Notes: generated by a model from the sequence alone, not told the origin. DNA of 10,935 bases from Salegentibacter sp. (GCA_024635815.1 JAGXIG010000058.1:1-10935); one strand, 5' to 3'. Shown: positions 1 through 8,190, numbered from the stretch's first letter. Translations and numbers: made by a program.

Positions 1-579
1 CATTACTTCTTCCTCACCTGTTTCTACATTGGTGGCAAGATATTCCACACCCGAACCATCAAAACCTAATTCTTTAAGTTTTTTATAATCCTCTAATGCA
101 GTAGTGTAATCCTGAGCATTTAAAGAGTTTGCAGCAGCGTAGTATAAATAAAGAGTATCCTGCTTATTTAACTCGTAGCTATAACGTAATTTATTTGAAG
201 CACTCTTATAATCTTCAGCATTTTGATCATTGATAGCGCTTTGTACTAAAGCATTTCTAACCTGATCAAATCCCTGAACGGCTTCTTCTTCATTGCCTAA
301 TTCCTGGGCTTTTTGGAAAGCTTCTACAGCTACTTCCAAATCTTCCAGAGAAGCATTTTCTCCACTTCCTAAATAGGCCTGACCTTTATATAAGTAGAAT
401 CTCTCTGTCCATTTATCATTAGCTTCAGAAAGCATAGATTCGGCAGTTTGTAATTCAGTTTTAGCTTGTGCATAGTTGCCATCTTCTATGGCATCACCTG
501 CATCTCTAATTTCACCTTTTTGTGCAACGGCCGCCACCGATAATAATGACAACGCAACAGTAAAAATATTAGTCTTCAT
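1..579 (-). CDS. Exported tetratricopeptide-repeat protein, N-terminal part (runs off left edge)
   Basis: The reading frame is open from the ATG at 579 to the window edge, giving 193 residues without a stop. Residues 1-19 form a signal peptide: a Lys near the start, a hydrophobic stretch (IFTVALSLLSVAAVA), and an AVA signal peptidase I site before Gln20. The product is therefore expected in the periplasm or at the outer membrane. The mature part is helical, acidic and rich in Ala, Glu and Tyr. TPR-like helix pairs appear near residues 27-50, 62-93 and 144-172, the last containing LYLYYAAANSLNAQDY followed by TTALEDYKKLKEL. TPRs are protein-binding scaffolds, and no enzymatic motif is seen. 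The start lies 22 bases after the gyrA stop with no promoter box between, so it is probably co-transcribed with gyrA. No Shine-Dalgarno sequence precedes the start, only an A-rich stretch. The specific function is unknown and the C-terminus is missing. Confidence 0.85.
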   Translation of the reverse strand, partial: MKTNIFTVALSLLSVAAVAQKGEIRDAGDAIEDGNYAQAKTELQTAESMLSEANDKWTERFYLYKGQAYLGSGENASLEDLEVAVEAFQKAQELGNEEEAVQGFDQVRNALVQSAINDQNAEDYKSASNKLRYSYELNKQDTLYLYYAAANSLNAQDYTTALEDYKKLKELGFDGSGVEYLATNVETGEEEVM

Positions 580-601
580 CTTGTTTTGGTTTTTATTATA
601 G

Positions 602-3133
602 TTATTCTTCACTATCGTCTACAATAGTTGTGCCATTTGGATTTTCTTCAGCATCTTCAGTCTTTTCAGGATCATCCATCAACTCAACATCGTCCTCATC
701 GTGAAGTACTTTTGCAACGGCTGCGATGGCATCGTTTCCTTTAAGGTTAATTAATCTAACCCCTTGGGTTGCACGTCCCATAACTCTAAGATTTGCAACT
801 TCCATTCTTATTACAATCCCGGATTTATTGATGATCATAATGTCTTCATCATCTGAAACATTTTTAATCGCAACAAGGCTTCCAGTTTTTTCAGTAATGG
901 AAATTGTTTTGACACCTTTTCCGCCACGATTGGTAATTCTGTAATCTTCAAGACTGGATCTTTTTCCGTAGCCATTTTCTGAAACTACAAGAATATCAGA
1001 ATTAAAGTCTTCTACCGAGATCATTCCTACCACTTCATCTTTATCGTCCGCAAGGGTAATACCTCTTACCCCTGAAGCGTTTCTTCCCATTGGTCTGGTT
1101 TTTCCTTCTTCAAACCTAATGGCTTTACCACTTCTTACCGCAAGCATCACCTGGCTATCGCCATTGGTTAGTTTTGCTTCCAGTAATTCATCGTCTTCTC
1201 TAATGGTAATGGCATTTATTCCATTAGTTCGAGGTCTGGAATATTGTTCAAGAGAGGTTTTCTTTACCTGGCCTTTTTTAGTGGCCATAATCACATAATG
1301 CTTATTGATGTACTCTTCGTCCTTAAGATCTTGAGTACATATAAATGCCTTTACGCGATCATCTGGGTCTATATTGATAAGGTTTTGAATCGCTCTTCCT
1401 TTTGAAGCTTTACTTCCTTCGGGAATTTCGTATACCCGCATCCAGAAACATTTTCCTTTTTGAGTAAAGAACAACATATACTGGTGGTTGGTTCCTGAGA
1501 ATAGATATTCTAGGAAATCTTCATTTCTCGTATTAGAACCTTTTTGGCCAACACCACCTCTATTCTGAGTTTTGTATTCGGTTAAGGAAGTCCTTTTAAT
1601 ATAACCGGCGTGAGAAATTGTAATTACCACCCGTTCGTCCGGGATCATATCTTCAATACTTAAATCTCCTCCAGCATATTCTATGGTAGAACGTCTTTCG
1701 TCTCCGTATTTTTCTTTTATTTCCAGAAGTTCGTCCTTAATAACCTGCATTCTGCGTTCTTTACGAGCCAAAATGTCTTTAAGGTCTTCTATGGTGCTCA
1801 TAATTTCGTCATACTCGGCACGCAGTTTATCCTGCTCCAGCCCGGTAAGCTGACGTAAACGCATTTCTACAATGGCTTTTGCCTGTAGCTCACTTAATTC
1901 AAAACGTTCAATTAATTTATTCCTGGCTTCTTCAGCATTATTGGAGGAACGAATTAAAGCGATAACCTCGTCGATATTATCTGAAGCGATAATTAAACCT
2001 TCAAGGATATGAGCCCTATCTTCAGCCTTTCTAAGTTCATATTCTGTTCTTCTAACAACAACTTCATGTCTGTGCTCAATAAAATGATAAATAATATCTT
2101 TTAAGTTGAGCATCTCTGGCCTTCCTTTTACCAGCGCAATATTATTTACACTAAAAGAAGTTTGTAAAGCGGTATGCTTATAAAGCGTATTAAGAACTAT
2201 ATTAGGAATAGCATCTCGTTTTAATTGATAAACGATACGCATTCCATTTCTATCAGATTCGTCCCTTATGAGACTAATCCCTTCAATTTTCTTCTCGTTA
2301 ACGAGATCGGCAGTTTTCTTAATCATATCTGCCTTGTTCACCTGATAAGGAATTTCAGTAACTACCAAAAATTCTTTTCCGTTAATTTCTTCTAGCTGAG
2401 ATTTAGCACGCATCATAATACGTCCTCTTCCGGTTTTAAAAGCTTCACGCACACCGTCGTAACCATAAATCGTTCCACCGGTAGGGAAATCGGGAGCCTT
2501 AATATGCTCCATAAGCTCTTCGATCTCTATATCGTTATTTTCAATGTACGCAACGGTTCCGTCTATTACTTCAGAAATGTTATGAGGTGCCATATTGGTA
2601 GCCATACCTACAGCAATTCCGCTAGCTCCATTTACAAGAAGATTAGGAATACGCGTTGGCATAACAACAGGCTCACTTAAGGAATCATCGAAGTTAAGCT
2701 GAGTATCTACCGTCTCCTTATCGATATCAGCAAGCATATCCTCACTAATTTTACGCATTCTGGCTTCGGTATAACGCATAGCCGCGGGGCTATCACCATC
2801 TACTGAACCAAAGTTACCCTGCCCATCTACGAGCATATAACGCATACTCCAGTGCTGGGCCATTCTTACCATTGTATCATAAACCGAAGAATCTCCGTGA
2901 GGGTGATATTTACCAAGTACTTCCCCTACAATCCTGGCCGATTTTTTATAAGACCGATTGGAAAGCACCCCAAGTTCATACATACCAAACAATACCCGGC
3001 GATGCACCGGTTTTAAGCCGTCACGAACATCAGGTAAAGCACGTGACACAATGACCGACATTGAATAATCAATGTAGGCCGATTTCATTTCATCTTCAAT
3101 ATTTATAGGAATAAGCTTTTCTCCTTCAGCCAT
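602..3133 (-). CDS. gyrA: DNA gyrase subunit A
   Basis: This is the 843-residue breakage-reunion subunit of DNA gyrase, which with GyrB introduces negative supercoils using ATP. The winged-helix/tower region carries the active-site tyrosine at Tyr121, with Arg120, in AAMRYTE (117-123). The quinolone-determining region reads [10 protein letters not shown] (77-86); Ser82 and Asp86 match E. coli Ser83 and Asp87, so it is wild-type at the classical resistance positions. The coiled-coil arm follows (about 360-480). The C-terminal beta-pinwheel runs from about 495 to 812, with a GyrA-box-like QNRGGVGQ at 523-530 and a second NRGGKG at 735-740. The pinwheel and the signature favour GyrA over the topoisomerase IV subunit ParC. 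The last 35 residues form an acidic tail. The length is typical of the family. The start at 3133 gives the usual short pre-domain N-terminus. An exported TPR gene follows 22 bases downstream and clpC is divergent upstream. Confidence 0.98.
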   Translation of the reverse strand: MAEGEKLIPINIEDEMKSAYIDYSMSVIVSRALPDVRDGLKPVHRRVLFGMYELGVLSNRSYKKSARIVGEVLGKYHPHGDSSVYDTMVRMAQHWSMRYMLVDGQGNFGSVDGDSPAAMRYTEARMRKISEDMLADIDKETVDTQLNFDDSLSEPVVMPTRIPNLLVNGASGIAVGMATNMAPHNISEVIDGTVAYIENNDIEIEELMEHIKAPDFPTGGTIYGYDGVREAFKTGRGRIMMRAKSQLEEINGKEFLVVTEIPYQVNKADMIKKTADLVNEKKIEGISLIRDESDRNGMRIVYQLKRDAIPNIVLNTLYKHTALQTSFSVNNIALVKGRPEMLNLKDIIYHFIEHRHEVVVRRTEYELRKAEDRAHILEGLIIASDNIDEVIALIRSSNNAEEARNKLIERFELSELQAKAIVEMRLRQLTGLEQDKLRAEYDEIMSTIEDLKDILARKERRMQVIKDELLEIKEKYGDERRSTIEYAGGDLSIEDMIPDERVVITISHAGYIKRTSLTEYKTQNRGGVGQKGSNTRNEDFLEYLFSGTNHQYMLFFTQKGKCFWMRVYEIPEGSKASKGRAIQNLINIDPDDRVKAFICTQDLKDEEYINKHYVIMATKKGQVKKTSLEQYSRPRTNGINAITIREDDELLEAKLTNGDSQVMLAVRSGKAIRFEEGKTRPMGRNASGVRGITLADDKDEVVGMISVEDFNSDILVVSENGYGKRSSLEDYRITNRGGKGVKTISITEKTGSLVAIKNVSDDEDIMIINKSGIVIRMEVANLRVMGRATQGVRLINLKGNDAIAAVAKVLHDEDDVELMDDPEKTEDAEENPNGTTIVDDSEE

Positions 3134-3156
3134 ATTGTAAAGTTTATTTTAGTTCT

Positions 3157-3164
3157 CAAATCTA
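3157..3164 (-). promoter_or_regulatory. Possible gyrA -7 element (TAGATTTG on minus strand)
   Basis: The minus strand reads TAGATTTG, an exact match to the Bacteroidota -7 consensus TAnnTTTG. Transcription would begin about 7 bases further on, leaving a leader of roughly 15-20 bases before the gyrA ATG. No convincing TTG -33 element is seen at the usual distance, so this is a weak call. Confidence 0.4.
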
Positions 3165-3227
3165 ACGTGCCAATTTACATATTTTATAGATGTTGAAGCC
3201 CTGTTTGGCGTATTGTTTACCCAAATT

Positions 3228-3262
3228 TTATTAACAAATATTTAGTGTGCTATCGTTAATAA
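3228..3262. repeat. Inverted repeat in the gyrA/clpC divergent intergenic region
   Basis: TTATTAAC (3228-3235) and GTTAATAA (3255-3262) are exact reverse complements separated by 19 bases. They lie midway between the gyrA and clpC starts, upstream of the candidate boxes for both. There is no T-tract and the spacing is long, so a protein-binding site is more plausible than a terminator. The arms are AT-rich and chance is possible. Confidence 0.3.
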
Positions 3263-3293
3263 GTTCCTTATTTTACCCTTTGAATATTGAAAG

Positions 3294-3301
3294 TAATTTT
3301 G
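3294..3301 (+). promoter_or_regulatory. Possible clpC -7 element (TAATTTTG)
   Basis: TAATTTTG matches TAnnTTTG and would start transcription near 3308, giving a leader of about 74 bases. A TTG exists at 3287-3289 but is too close to be the -33 element, so the match is partial. A purine-rich AGAAAGG about 10 bases before the clpC ATG may help ribosome binding. No CIRCE or CtsR-like operator is seen here. Confidence 0.35.
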
Positions 3302-3381
3302 TCAATTAGCTAATAACATAGGATTAGGTACAATTTTTGAAAGTTTTGTACTGAATAAATCAGAGAGAAAGGCAGATAAAG

Positions 3382-5943
3382 ATGGATGATAATTTTTCCC
3401 CTAGAGTAAAAGATGTAATCGCATATAGCAAAGAAGAGGCATTGCGTTTAGGCCACGATTTTATTGGCACTGAACACCTTATGCTTGGTCTACTGCGAGA
3501 CGGAGATGGTAAAGCCATAGATATTTTAAATGCACTAGATATAGATTTAAGTCATTTAAGACGTAAAGTAGAAATACTTAGCCCGGCCAACCCAGAATCT
3601 ACTGCGGTTTCTAACGAAAAAAGAAACCTCCACCTTACCCGCCAGGCAGAGCGGGCCCTAAAAACGACTTTTTTAGAAGCCAAGCTTTTTCAAAGTTCTA
3701 ATATAAATACCGCTCACTTGTTGCTTTGTATTTTAAGAAACGAGAACGACCCCACCACTAAACTGCTTAACAAGCTAAAAATAGATTATGACGGGGTTAA
3801 AGATCAGTTTAAATATATGATCGCCAGTGATGAAAATGACTTCCAGGATAGTCCAACGGCTGAATCGTTTTCTGATGATGATAGCAGTACCGATGATGCT
3901 ACTAAAGATAATCCGTTTAGCGGAGGTGGTAGTGGCCCGGGAAAAACTTCCAAAAAGTCTAAAACCCCGGTTTTAGATAATTTTGGAAGGGATCTTACCG
4001 CGATGGCAGAAGCAGATAAGCTAGATCCTGTGGTAGGTCGTGAGAAAGAGATTGAAAGGGTTTCGCAAATTTTAAGTCGAAGAAAGAAAAACAACCCCTT
4101 GCTAATTGGCGAACCTGGAGTTGGTAAATCGGCTATTGCTGAAGGTTTAGCTCTTAGAATTATTCAACGAAAAGTTTCAAGAATACTTTTTGATAAACGC
4201 GTGGTTACCCTGGATCTTGCCAGTTTAGTAGCAGGCACCAAATACCGCGGACAGTTTGAAGAACGTATGAAAGCCGTGATGAATGAGTTGGAAAAGAATG
4301 ATGATATTATTCTTTTTATTGATGAGATTCACACCATTGTTGGTGCCGGTGGCGCTACAGGAAGTCTTGATGCCAGCAATATGTTTAAACCTGCTCTTGC
4401 AAGAGGGGAAATTCAATGTATTGGTGCTACAACTTTAGATGAGTACAGGCAGTATATTGAAAAAGATGGTGCTCTAGAAAGAAGGTTCCAAAAAGTGATT
4501 GTTGAACCTACTACGGTAGAAGAAACCATTGAAATTCTAAATAATATTAAAGATAAATACGAAGATCACCATAACGTTACCTATACCGATGAAGCGATTG
4601 AAGCCTGTGTAAAGTTAACCAACAGGTATCTAACCGATCGTTTTCTACCAGACAAAGCTATAGATGCTTTAGATGAAGCGGGTTCTCGTGTACACATTAC
4701 AAACATCAACGTACCAAAGCAGGTTTTAGATCTGGAACGCAAACTGGAAGAAGTACGTGAAAGAAAAAATTCTGTAGTCAAAAAACAGAAATACGAAGAA
4801 GCTGCAAAACTTAGGGACGATGAGAAGAATCTTGAGAAAGAATTACAAATAGCCCAGGAAAAATGGGAAGAGGAATCTAAGAAACATAAAGAAACGGTTG
4901 ATGAAGATAGCGTTGCTGATGTTGTTTCCATGATGACCGGTGTTCCGGTAAACCGAATTGCTCAAACAGAAAGCAACAAATTGGTTGAACTTCCTAAGAA
5001 AATAAAAGGAAAAGTAATTGGACAGGATGATGCTGTTGGCAAAGTAGTCAAGGCCATTCAAAGAAACCGTGCCGGACTTAAAGATCCAAACAAACCCATC
5101 GGATCGTTTATATTTTTAGGCCAAACCGGGGTAGGTAAAACACAGTTGGCAAAAGTGCTTGCGCGTGAATTATTTGATAATGACGACTCACTTATTCGAA
5201 TAGATATGAGTGAATATATGGAGAAGTTCGCTATTTCAAGATTAGTTGGAGCACCTCCAGGATACGTGGGTTACGAAGAAGGTGGCCAGCTTACCGAAAA
5301 AGTACGCAGAAAACCTTACGCGGTTATTCTCCTCGACGAGGTAGAAAAAGCCCATCCTGATGTTTTCAATATGCTACTTCAGGTGCTGGATGATGGATAT
5401 TTAACCGATAGCCTAGGTAGAAAGATCGATTTTAGAAATACTATTATCATAATGACCTCAAATATTGGAGCAAGAAAACTGAAAGATTTCGGTCAGGGAG
5501 TTGGATTTGGTACCGCTTCACAGCGTTCTCAAGCCGATGAAAATGCCCGGAGCGTCATCGAAAATGCTCTTAAAAAAGCATTTGCACCAGAGTTTCTGAA
5601 TAGGATTGACGATGTAGTGATCTTTAACAGCCTTGAGCGTGAAGACATTCATAAGATTATTGATATTGAATTAGTAAAATTATTCAGCAGAATTGGAAGT
5701 CTTGGTTACGACTTAACACTAAGTGATAAAGCCAAAGATTTTATTGCTGAAAAAGGATTCGATAAACAATATGGTGCACGGCCTTTAAATAGAGCTATTC
5801 AGAAATATATTGAAGATGCGCTCGCTGAAGAAATTATCACTTCAAAATTAGCTGAAGGTGATAAAATTTTTATGGATCTCGATGAAGAGAAAAACGAATT
5901 GACCATTAAAATCGATAAAGCTATAGAAGAAACAGAATCTTAA
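3382..5943 (+). CDS. clpC: ATP-dependent Clp protease ATP-binding subunit ClpC (AAA+ unfoldase)
   Basis: This 853-residue class I Hsp100 protein unfolds substrates and feeds them to ClpP in the cytoplasm. The N-domain has two Clp repeats (about 1-147). A Ser/Asp/Gly-rich linker (about 150-195) follows. The first AAA+ ring has Walker A GEPGVGKS (243-250), Walker B ending in FIDE (312-315), pore loop KYRG (287-290) and arginine finger LERRF (365-369). A coiled-coil M-domain with a UVR-like motif (about 446-505; KYEEAAKLRDDEKNLEKEL at 470-488) marks it as ClpC, not ClpA or ClpB. The second ring has Walker A GQTGVGKT (580-587), Walker B ending in LLDE (650-653), pore loop GYVG (627-630) and sensor 2 GARP (798-801). 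VGF at 707-709 fits the ClpP-docking loop. No mcsAB, ctsR or clpP lies adjacent. The linker is longer than in Bacillus ClpC, and the second N-repeat has TAH where the first has TEH. Confidence 0.97.
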   Translation: MDDNFSPRVKDVIAYSKEEALRLGHDFIGTEHLMLGLLRDGDGKAIDILNALDIDLSHLRRKVEILSPANPESTAVSNEKRNLHLTRQAERALKTTFLEAKLFQSSNINTAHLLLCILRNENDPTTKLLNKLKIDYDGVKDQFKYMIASDENDFQDSPTAESFSDDDSSTDDATKDNPFSGGGSGPGKTSKKSKTPVLDNFGRDLTAMAEADKLDPVVGREKEIERVSQILSRRKKNNPLLIGEPGVGKSAIAEGLALRIIQRKVSRILFDKRVVTLDLASLVAGTKYRGQFEERMKAVMNELEKNDDIILFIDEIHTIVGAGGATGSLDASNMFKPALARGEIQCIGATTLDEYRQYIEKDGALERRFQKVIVEPTTVEETIEILNNIKDKYEDHHNVTYTDEAIEACVKLTNRYLTDRFLPDKAIDALDEAGSRVHITNINVPKQVLDLERKLEEVRERKNSVVKKQKYEEAAKLRDDEKNLEKELQIAQEKWEEESKKHKETVDEDSVADVVSMMTGVPVNRIAQTESNKLVELPKKIKGKVIGQDDAVGKVVKAIQRNRAGLKDPNKPIGSFIFLGQTGVGKTQLAKVLARELFDNDDSLIRIDMSEYMEKFAISRLVGAPPGYVGYEEGGQLTEKVRRKPYAVILLDEVEKAHPDVFNMLLQVLDDGYLTDSLGRKIDFRNTIIIMTSNIGARKLKDFGQGVGFGTASQRSQADENARSVIENALKKAFAPEFLNRIDDVVIFNSLEREDIHKIIDIELVKLFSRIGSLGYDLTLSDKAKDFIAEKGFDKQYGARPLNRAIQKYIEDALAEEIITSKLAEGDKIFMDLDEEKNELTIKIDKAIEETES

Positions 5944-5971
5944 AGTTTTAAAGGATTATTAGTTTTATAAG

Positions 5972-6009
5972 AGGCTATTTGAAAATCTCATTTCAAATAG
6001 CCTTTTTTT
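5972..6009 (+). terminator. Intrinsic terminator of clpC
   Basis: AGGCTATTTGAAA (5972-5984) and TTTCAAATAGCCT (5991-6003) form a perfect 13-bp stem with a six-base loop, followed by a T-run to 6009. It begins 29 bases after the clpC stop. The T-tract lies only on the plus-strand side, so it terminates clpC and insulates the next gene. Confidence 0.92.
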
Positions 6010-6030
6010 AATATTATAACTGAAATATAT

Positions 6031-6038
6031 TAAGTTTG
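6031..6038 (+). promoter_or_regulatory. Candidate -7 element for the 124-residue ORF (TAAGTTTG)
   Basis: TAAGTTTG is an exact TAnnTTTG match 22 bases before the ATG at 6061, implying a leader of about 16 bases. No TTG is seen upstream at -33; that position is occupied by the T-run of the clpC terminator. Its position directly after a terminator supports an independent unit. Confidence 0.5.
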
Positions 6039-6060
6039 CAAAGAATTAATCCCTACATTA

Positions 6061-6435
6061 ATGACTACTGAAAAAATGGAATTGGAATTTGGGCAGGTTC
6101 GCATTTTTCAAAATATCCTTATTGCCGAATTAAATGAAGGTCTACTGTTCACATCACACAATAATCGAAAATTATTAGCTATTGGAAAAGAGGTTTTTCA
6201 AGATAAAGCCTATGGTTATATTTCTTTGCGTAAAAATTCCTATGCTGTAGATCCAATGGTTTATAGAGAATCTGCCCGTGCTGAAAATTTGAAGGCTATT
6301 GCGGTGGTCAGCGAAAATGAGCTTATTAGATTAAATGCGCATAAAGTAGAGCGTCAATTTTATAAAGCTCAAAATTCTTTTGAAGTTTTTGACAATTTAG
6401 AACAAGCCATAAATTGGATTAAATATAAAATTTAA
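6061..6435 (+). CDS. Hypothetical protein, probable STAS/SpoIIAA-like fold
   Basis: This is a 124-residue cytoplasmic protein with no signal peptide or membrane segment and no catalytic motif I recognise. The visible layout is an N-terminal strand pair (VRIFQNILIAELNEG, 13-27), a helix ending in KEVF (43-46), a strand YGYISL (51-56), a helix with YRESAR (68-73), a hydrophobic strand KAIAVVS (78-84), a basic/aromatic segment (VERQFYKAQ, 96-104), and a C-terminal strand plus helix VFDNLEQAINWI (109-120). That last motif and the alternating pattern resemble small STAS/SEC14-like proteins common in Bacteroidota; this is inference from pattern, not a search. The gene has its own promoter-like box and follows the clpC terminator. 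It converges on hutH with the stop codons overlapping. An ATG at codon 6 is an alternative start, but the first ATG fits the promoter box better. Confidence 0.85.
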   Translation: MTTEKMELEFGQVRIFQNILIAELNEGLLFTSHNNRKLLAIGKEVFQDKAYGYISLRKNSYAVDPMVYRESARAENLKAIAVVSENELIRLNAHKVERQFYKAQNSFEVFDNLEQAINWIKYKI

Positions 6436-7940
6436 TCGAAGATATTTTCTTTGAAATTGAAATTCTCCAAATAAAATTTCGCCGCTTTTATATGGGGCGC
6501 CATCGTTACATCATTATACAATACCGGTACGACCTCTCTAAATTCGGCTAAAACGGCTTTTAGCATTTCTGAAGTTTTTGCCGGCTCTCTAAAGTACATA
6601 GCTTGTGAAGCATTAAATAACTCAATCGCCAAAACGCTATTTAAATTCTCCACAACCCTTAAAAGTTTCGTAGCACCATTAGCCCCCATACTCACGTGAT
6701 CTTCCTGGCCGTTTGATGAAACAATTGAATCTACTGAAGCAGGAACCGCAAGTTGCTTATTCTGACTAACAATACTGGCGGCAGTATATTGCGGAATCAT
6801 AAACCCGCTGTTTAAACCGGGATTTTCAACCAAAAAAGCCGGTAATCCACGAAGTCCTGAAACCAACTGATAGGTTCTTCTTTCCGAAATATTGGCGAGT
6901 TCAGCCAAAGCAATTGCCAAATAATCCACCGCTAAGGCCAAAGGCTGACCGTGAAAATTTCCACCCGAGATAATCTTATCCTCTTCAATGAAAATATTGG
7001 GATTATCGGTAACCGAGTTGATCTCGGTTTTTATGGTTTTTCTTACAAAACTTAAGGTGTCTTTACTCGCCCCGTGCACCTGTGGAATGCATCTAAAACT
7101 GTAAGGATCCTGTACATTTTCTTTCTCACTTTTGGCAATCTCGCTATCCTCTAAAAATCTGCGAATACGTTCAGCAGTCTTTATTTGTCCGCGGTGCGGC
7201 CTGGCGAGATGTACCAATTCATCAAATGGCGATAAATTACAATCAAAAGCATCAATGGAAACTGAACCAATAAGATCGGCTAAATAAGATAATTTATAAG
7301 ATTTCAGTAATGCGTATACCGCGTGAGCACTCATAAATTGCGTGCCATTCAGCAGGGCCAAACCTTCCTTAGACTGTAATTGCAAAGCTTCCCAGCCCTC
7401 GCGTTTCAGCAATTCCTGCCCACTGATTATTTTATCTTCCAGATATACCTCACCTTCCCCAATTAAGGGCAAAGCCAAATGCGCAAGCGGGGCAAGATCG
7501 CCAGAAGCTCCCAAAGATCCCTGTTCGTGAACTACCGGTAAAATTTCAAGGTTGAATAAATCGATAAGTCTTAGAACAGTTTCTAAGGCAATACCTGAAT
7601 TCCCATAGCTTAAAGATTGAATTTTCAGCAAAAGCATCAATTTCACAATCTCTTTGTCAACTTTATCGCCGGTACCACAGGCGTGGGATTTCACCAGGTT
7701 TTCCTGAAGTTCTGTTAATTTACCCGGACTTATTTTCACATTACACAGAGCCCCAAAACCGGTGTTTATTCCGTAAATAGGGGTATCGCTTTCTGTGATT
7801 TTTTTGTTTAAGTATTTTCTTGATTTCCGAATATTACATTCAGCTTCTTCACTTAGCGCTAATTGCTTTTTATTCACCAATATATCTTCAATGGTTTCCA
7901 AATCTAAAATGGCGGAACTGATATAATGGTGAGACTGCAT
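6432..7940 (-). CDS. hutH: Histidine ammonia-lyase (MIO-type)
   Basis: The protein converts L-histidine to trans-urocanate and ammonia, the first step of histidine degradation, in the cytoplasm. At 502 residues it has the usual length. The MIO cofactor-forming triad Ala-Ser-Gly is at 145-147 in GSLGASGDLAPLAHL (141-155). The catalytic tyrosine is Tyr56 in YGINTGFG (56-63). SHACGTG (85-91) and the glutamate of GQEDHVSMG (411-419) are typical of histidine-specific enzymes; phenylalanine lyases carry Gln at the latter position. A tyrosine or other aromatic ammonia-lyase is possible but less likely. No hutU, hutI or hutG lies beside it, so the rest of the pathway must be encoded elsewhere if present. 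The upstream gap to nnr is 250 bases, so it is probably transcribed alone. Its stop overlaps the stop of the convergent 124-residue gene, and no terminator hairpin is visible after it. Confidence 0.92.
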   Translation of the reverse strand: MQSHHYISSAILDLETIEDILVNKKQLALSEEAECNIRKSRKYLNKKITESDTPIYGINTGFGALCNVKISPGKLTELQENLVKSHACGTGDKVDKEIVKLMLLLKIQSLSYGNSGIALETVLRLIDLFNLEILPVVHEQGSLGASGDLAPLAHLALPLIGEGEVYLEDKIISGQELLKREGWEALQLQSKEGLALLNGTQFMSAHAVYALLKSYKLSYLADLIGSVSIDAFDCNLSPFDELVHLARPHRGQIKTAERIRRFLEDSEIAKSEKENVQDPYSFRCIPQVHGASKDTLSFVRKTIKTEINSVTDNPNIFIEEDKIISGGNFHGQPLALAVDYLAIALAELANISERRTYQLVSGLRGLPAFLVENPGLNSGFMIPQYTAASIVSQNKQLAVPASVDSIVSSNGQEDHVSMGANGATKLLRVVENLNSVLAIELFNASQAMYFREPAKTSEMLKAVLAEFREVVPVLYNDVTMAPHIKAAKFYLENFNFKENIFD

Positions 7941-7966
7941 AAATTATGGTTTTAGATAATGAAGGT

Positions 7967-8004
7967 TAATCTGAATTTAGTGTAATTACCACAATTGCAG
8001 ATTA
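7967..8004 (-). repeat. Inverted repeat in the hutH leader
   Basis: TAATCTG (7967-7973) and CAGATTA (7998-8004) are exact reverse complements. AATT at 7974-7977 and 7993-7996 can extend the stem, with G7997 bulged. The near arm lies 27 bases upstream of the hutH start. It could be a regulator site or an mRNA hairpin; no T-tract follows, so it is not a terminator. Confidence 0.3.
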
Positions 8005-8123
8005 TTCTACTCGAGAAAAGTAATAGTATTTTTTAATCGAAAAAGACCAAAAATGATCCATTAATCCTTAAATAATATCCTATTAAAATCTGAGTCAAAA
8101 ATCATATTTCTATTGATACAATC

Positions 8124-8159
8124 CAAATTTAAAACTGAAATTTTAAGAATTTATCAAAA
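8124..8159 (-). promoter_or_regulatory. Candidate hutH promoter
   Basis: On the minus strand TAAATTTG (8131 to 8124) matches TAnnTTTG, preceded by TTTTG (8159 to 8155) with a spacer of 23 bases, slightly long for the class. Transcription would start near 8117, leaving a leader of about 175 bases that includes the inverted repeat near the start codon. The rest of the 7941-8190 gap is AT-rich with no ORF or further structure. Confidence 0.35.
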
Positions 8160-8190
8160 CGATACTTTAAACAATTCTAAAAAAACCAAA

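Noticed and set aside
726..944. 72-codon plus-strand frame inside gyrA
   Set aside because: It is antisense to well-conserved GyrA pinwheel sequence and shows no motif.
3134..3381. CIRCE or CtsR operator upstream of clpC
   Set aside because: No TTAGCACTC/GAGTGCTAA pair or CtsR heptad repeat is present; AGTGTGCTA at 3244-3252 is only a superficial resemblance.
3804..4094. 96-codon minus-strand frame opposite the ClpC linker
   Set aside because: It mirrors the low-complexity Ser/Asp linker of ClpC and shows no domain of its own.
4581..4931. 116-codon open frame on the minus strand inside clpC
   Set aside because: It is the complement of the clpC coding sequence, with Ser/Phe-rich composition typical of an antisense frame of a Glu/Lys-rich coiled coil.
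8150..8190. Terminator after nnr
   Set aside because: Short complementary stretches exist, but the T-run on the minus strand comes before the possible hairpin, not after it.
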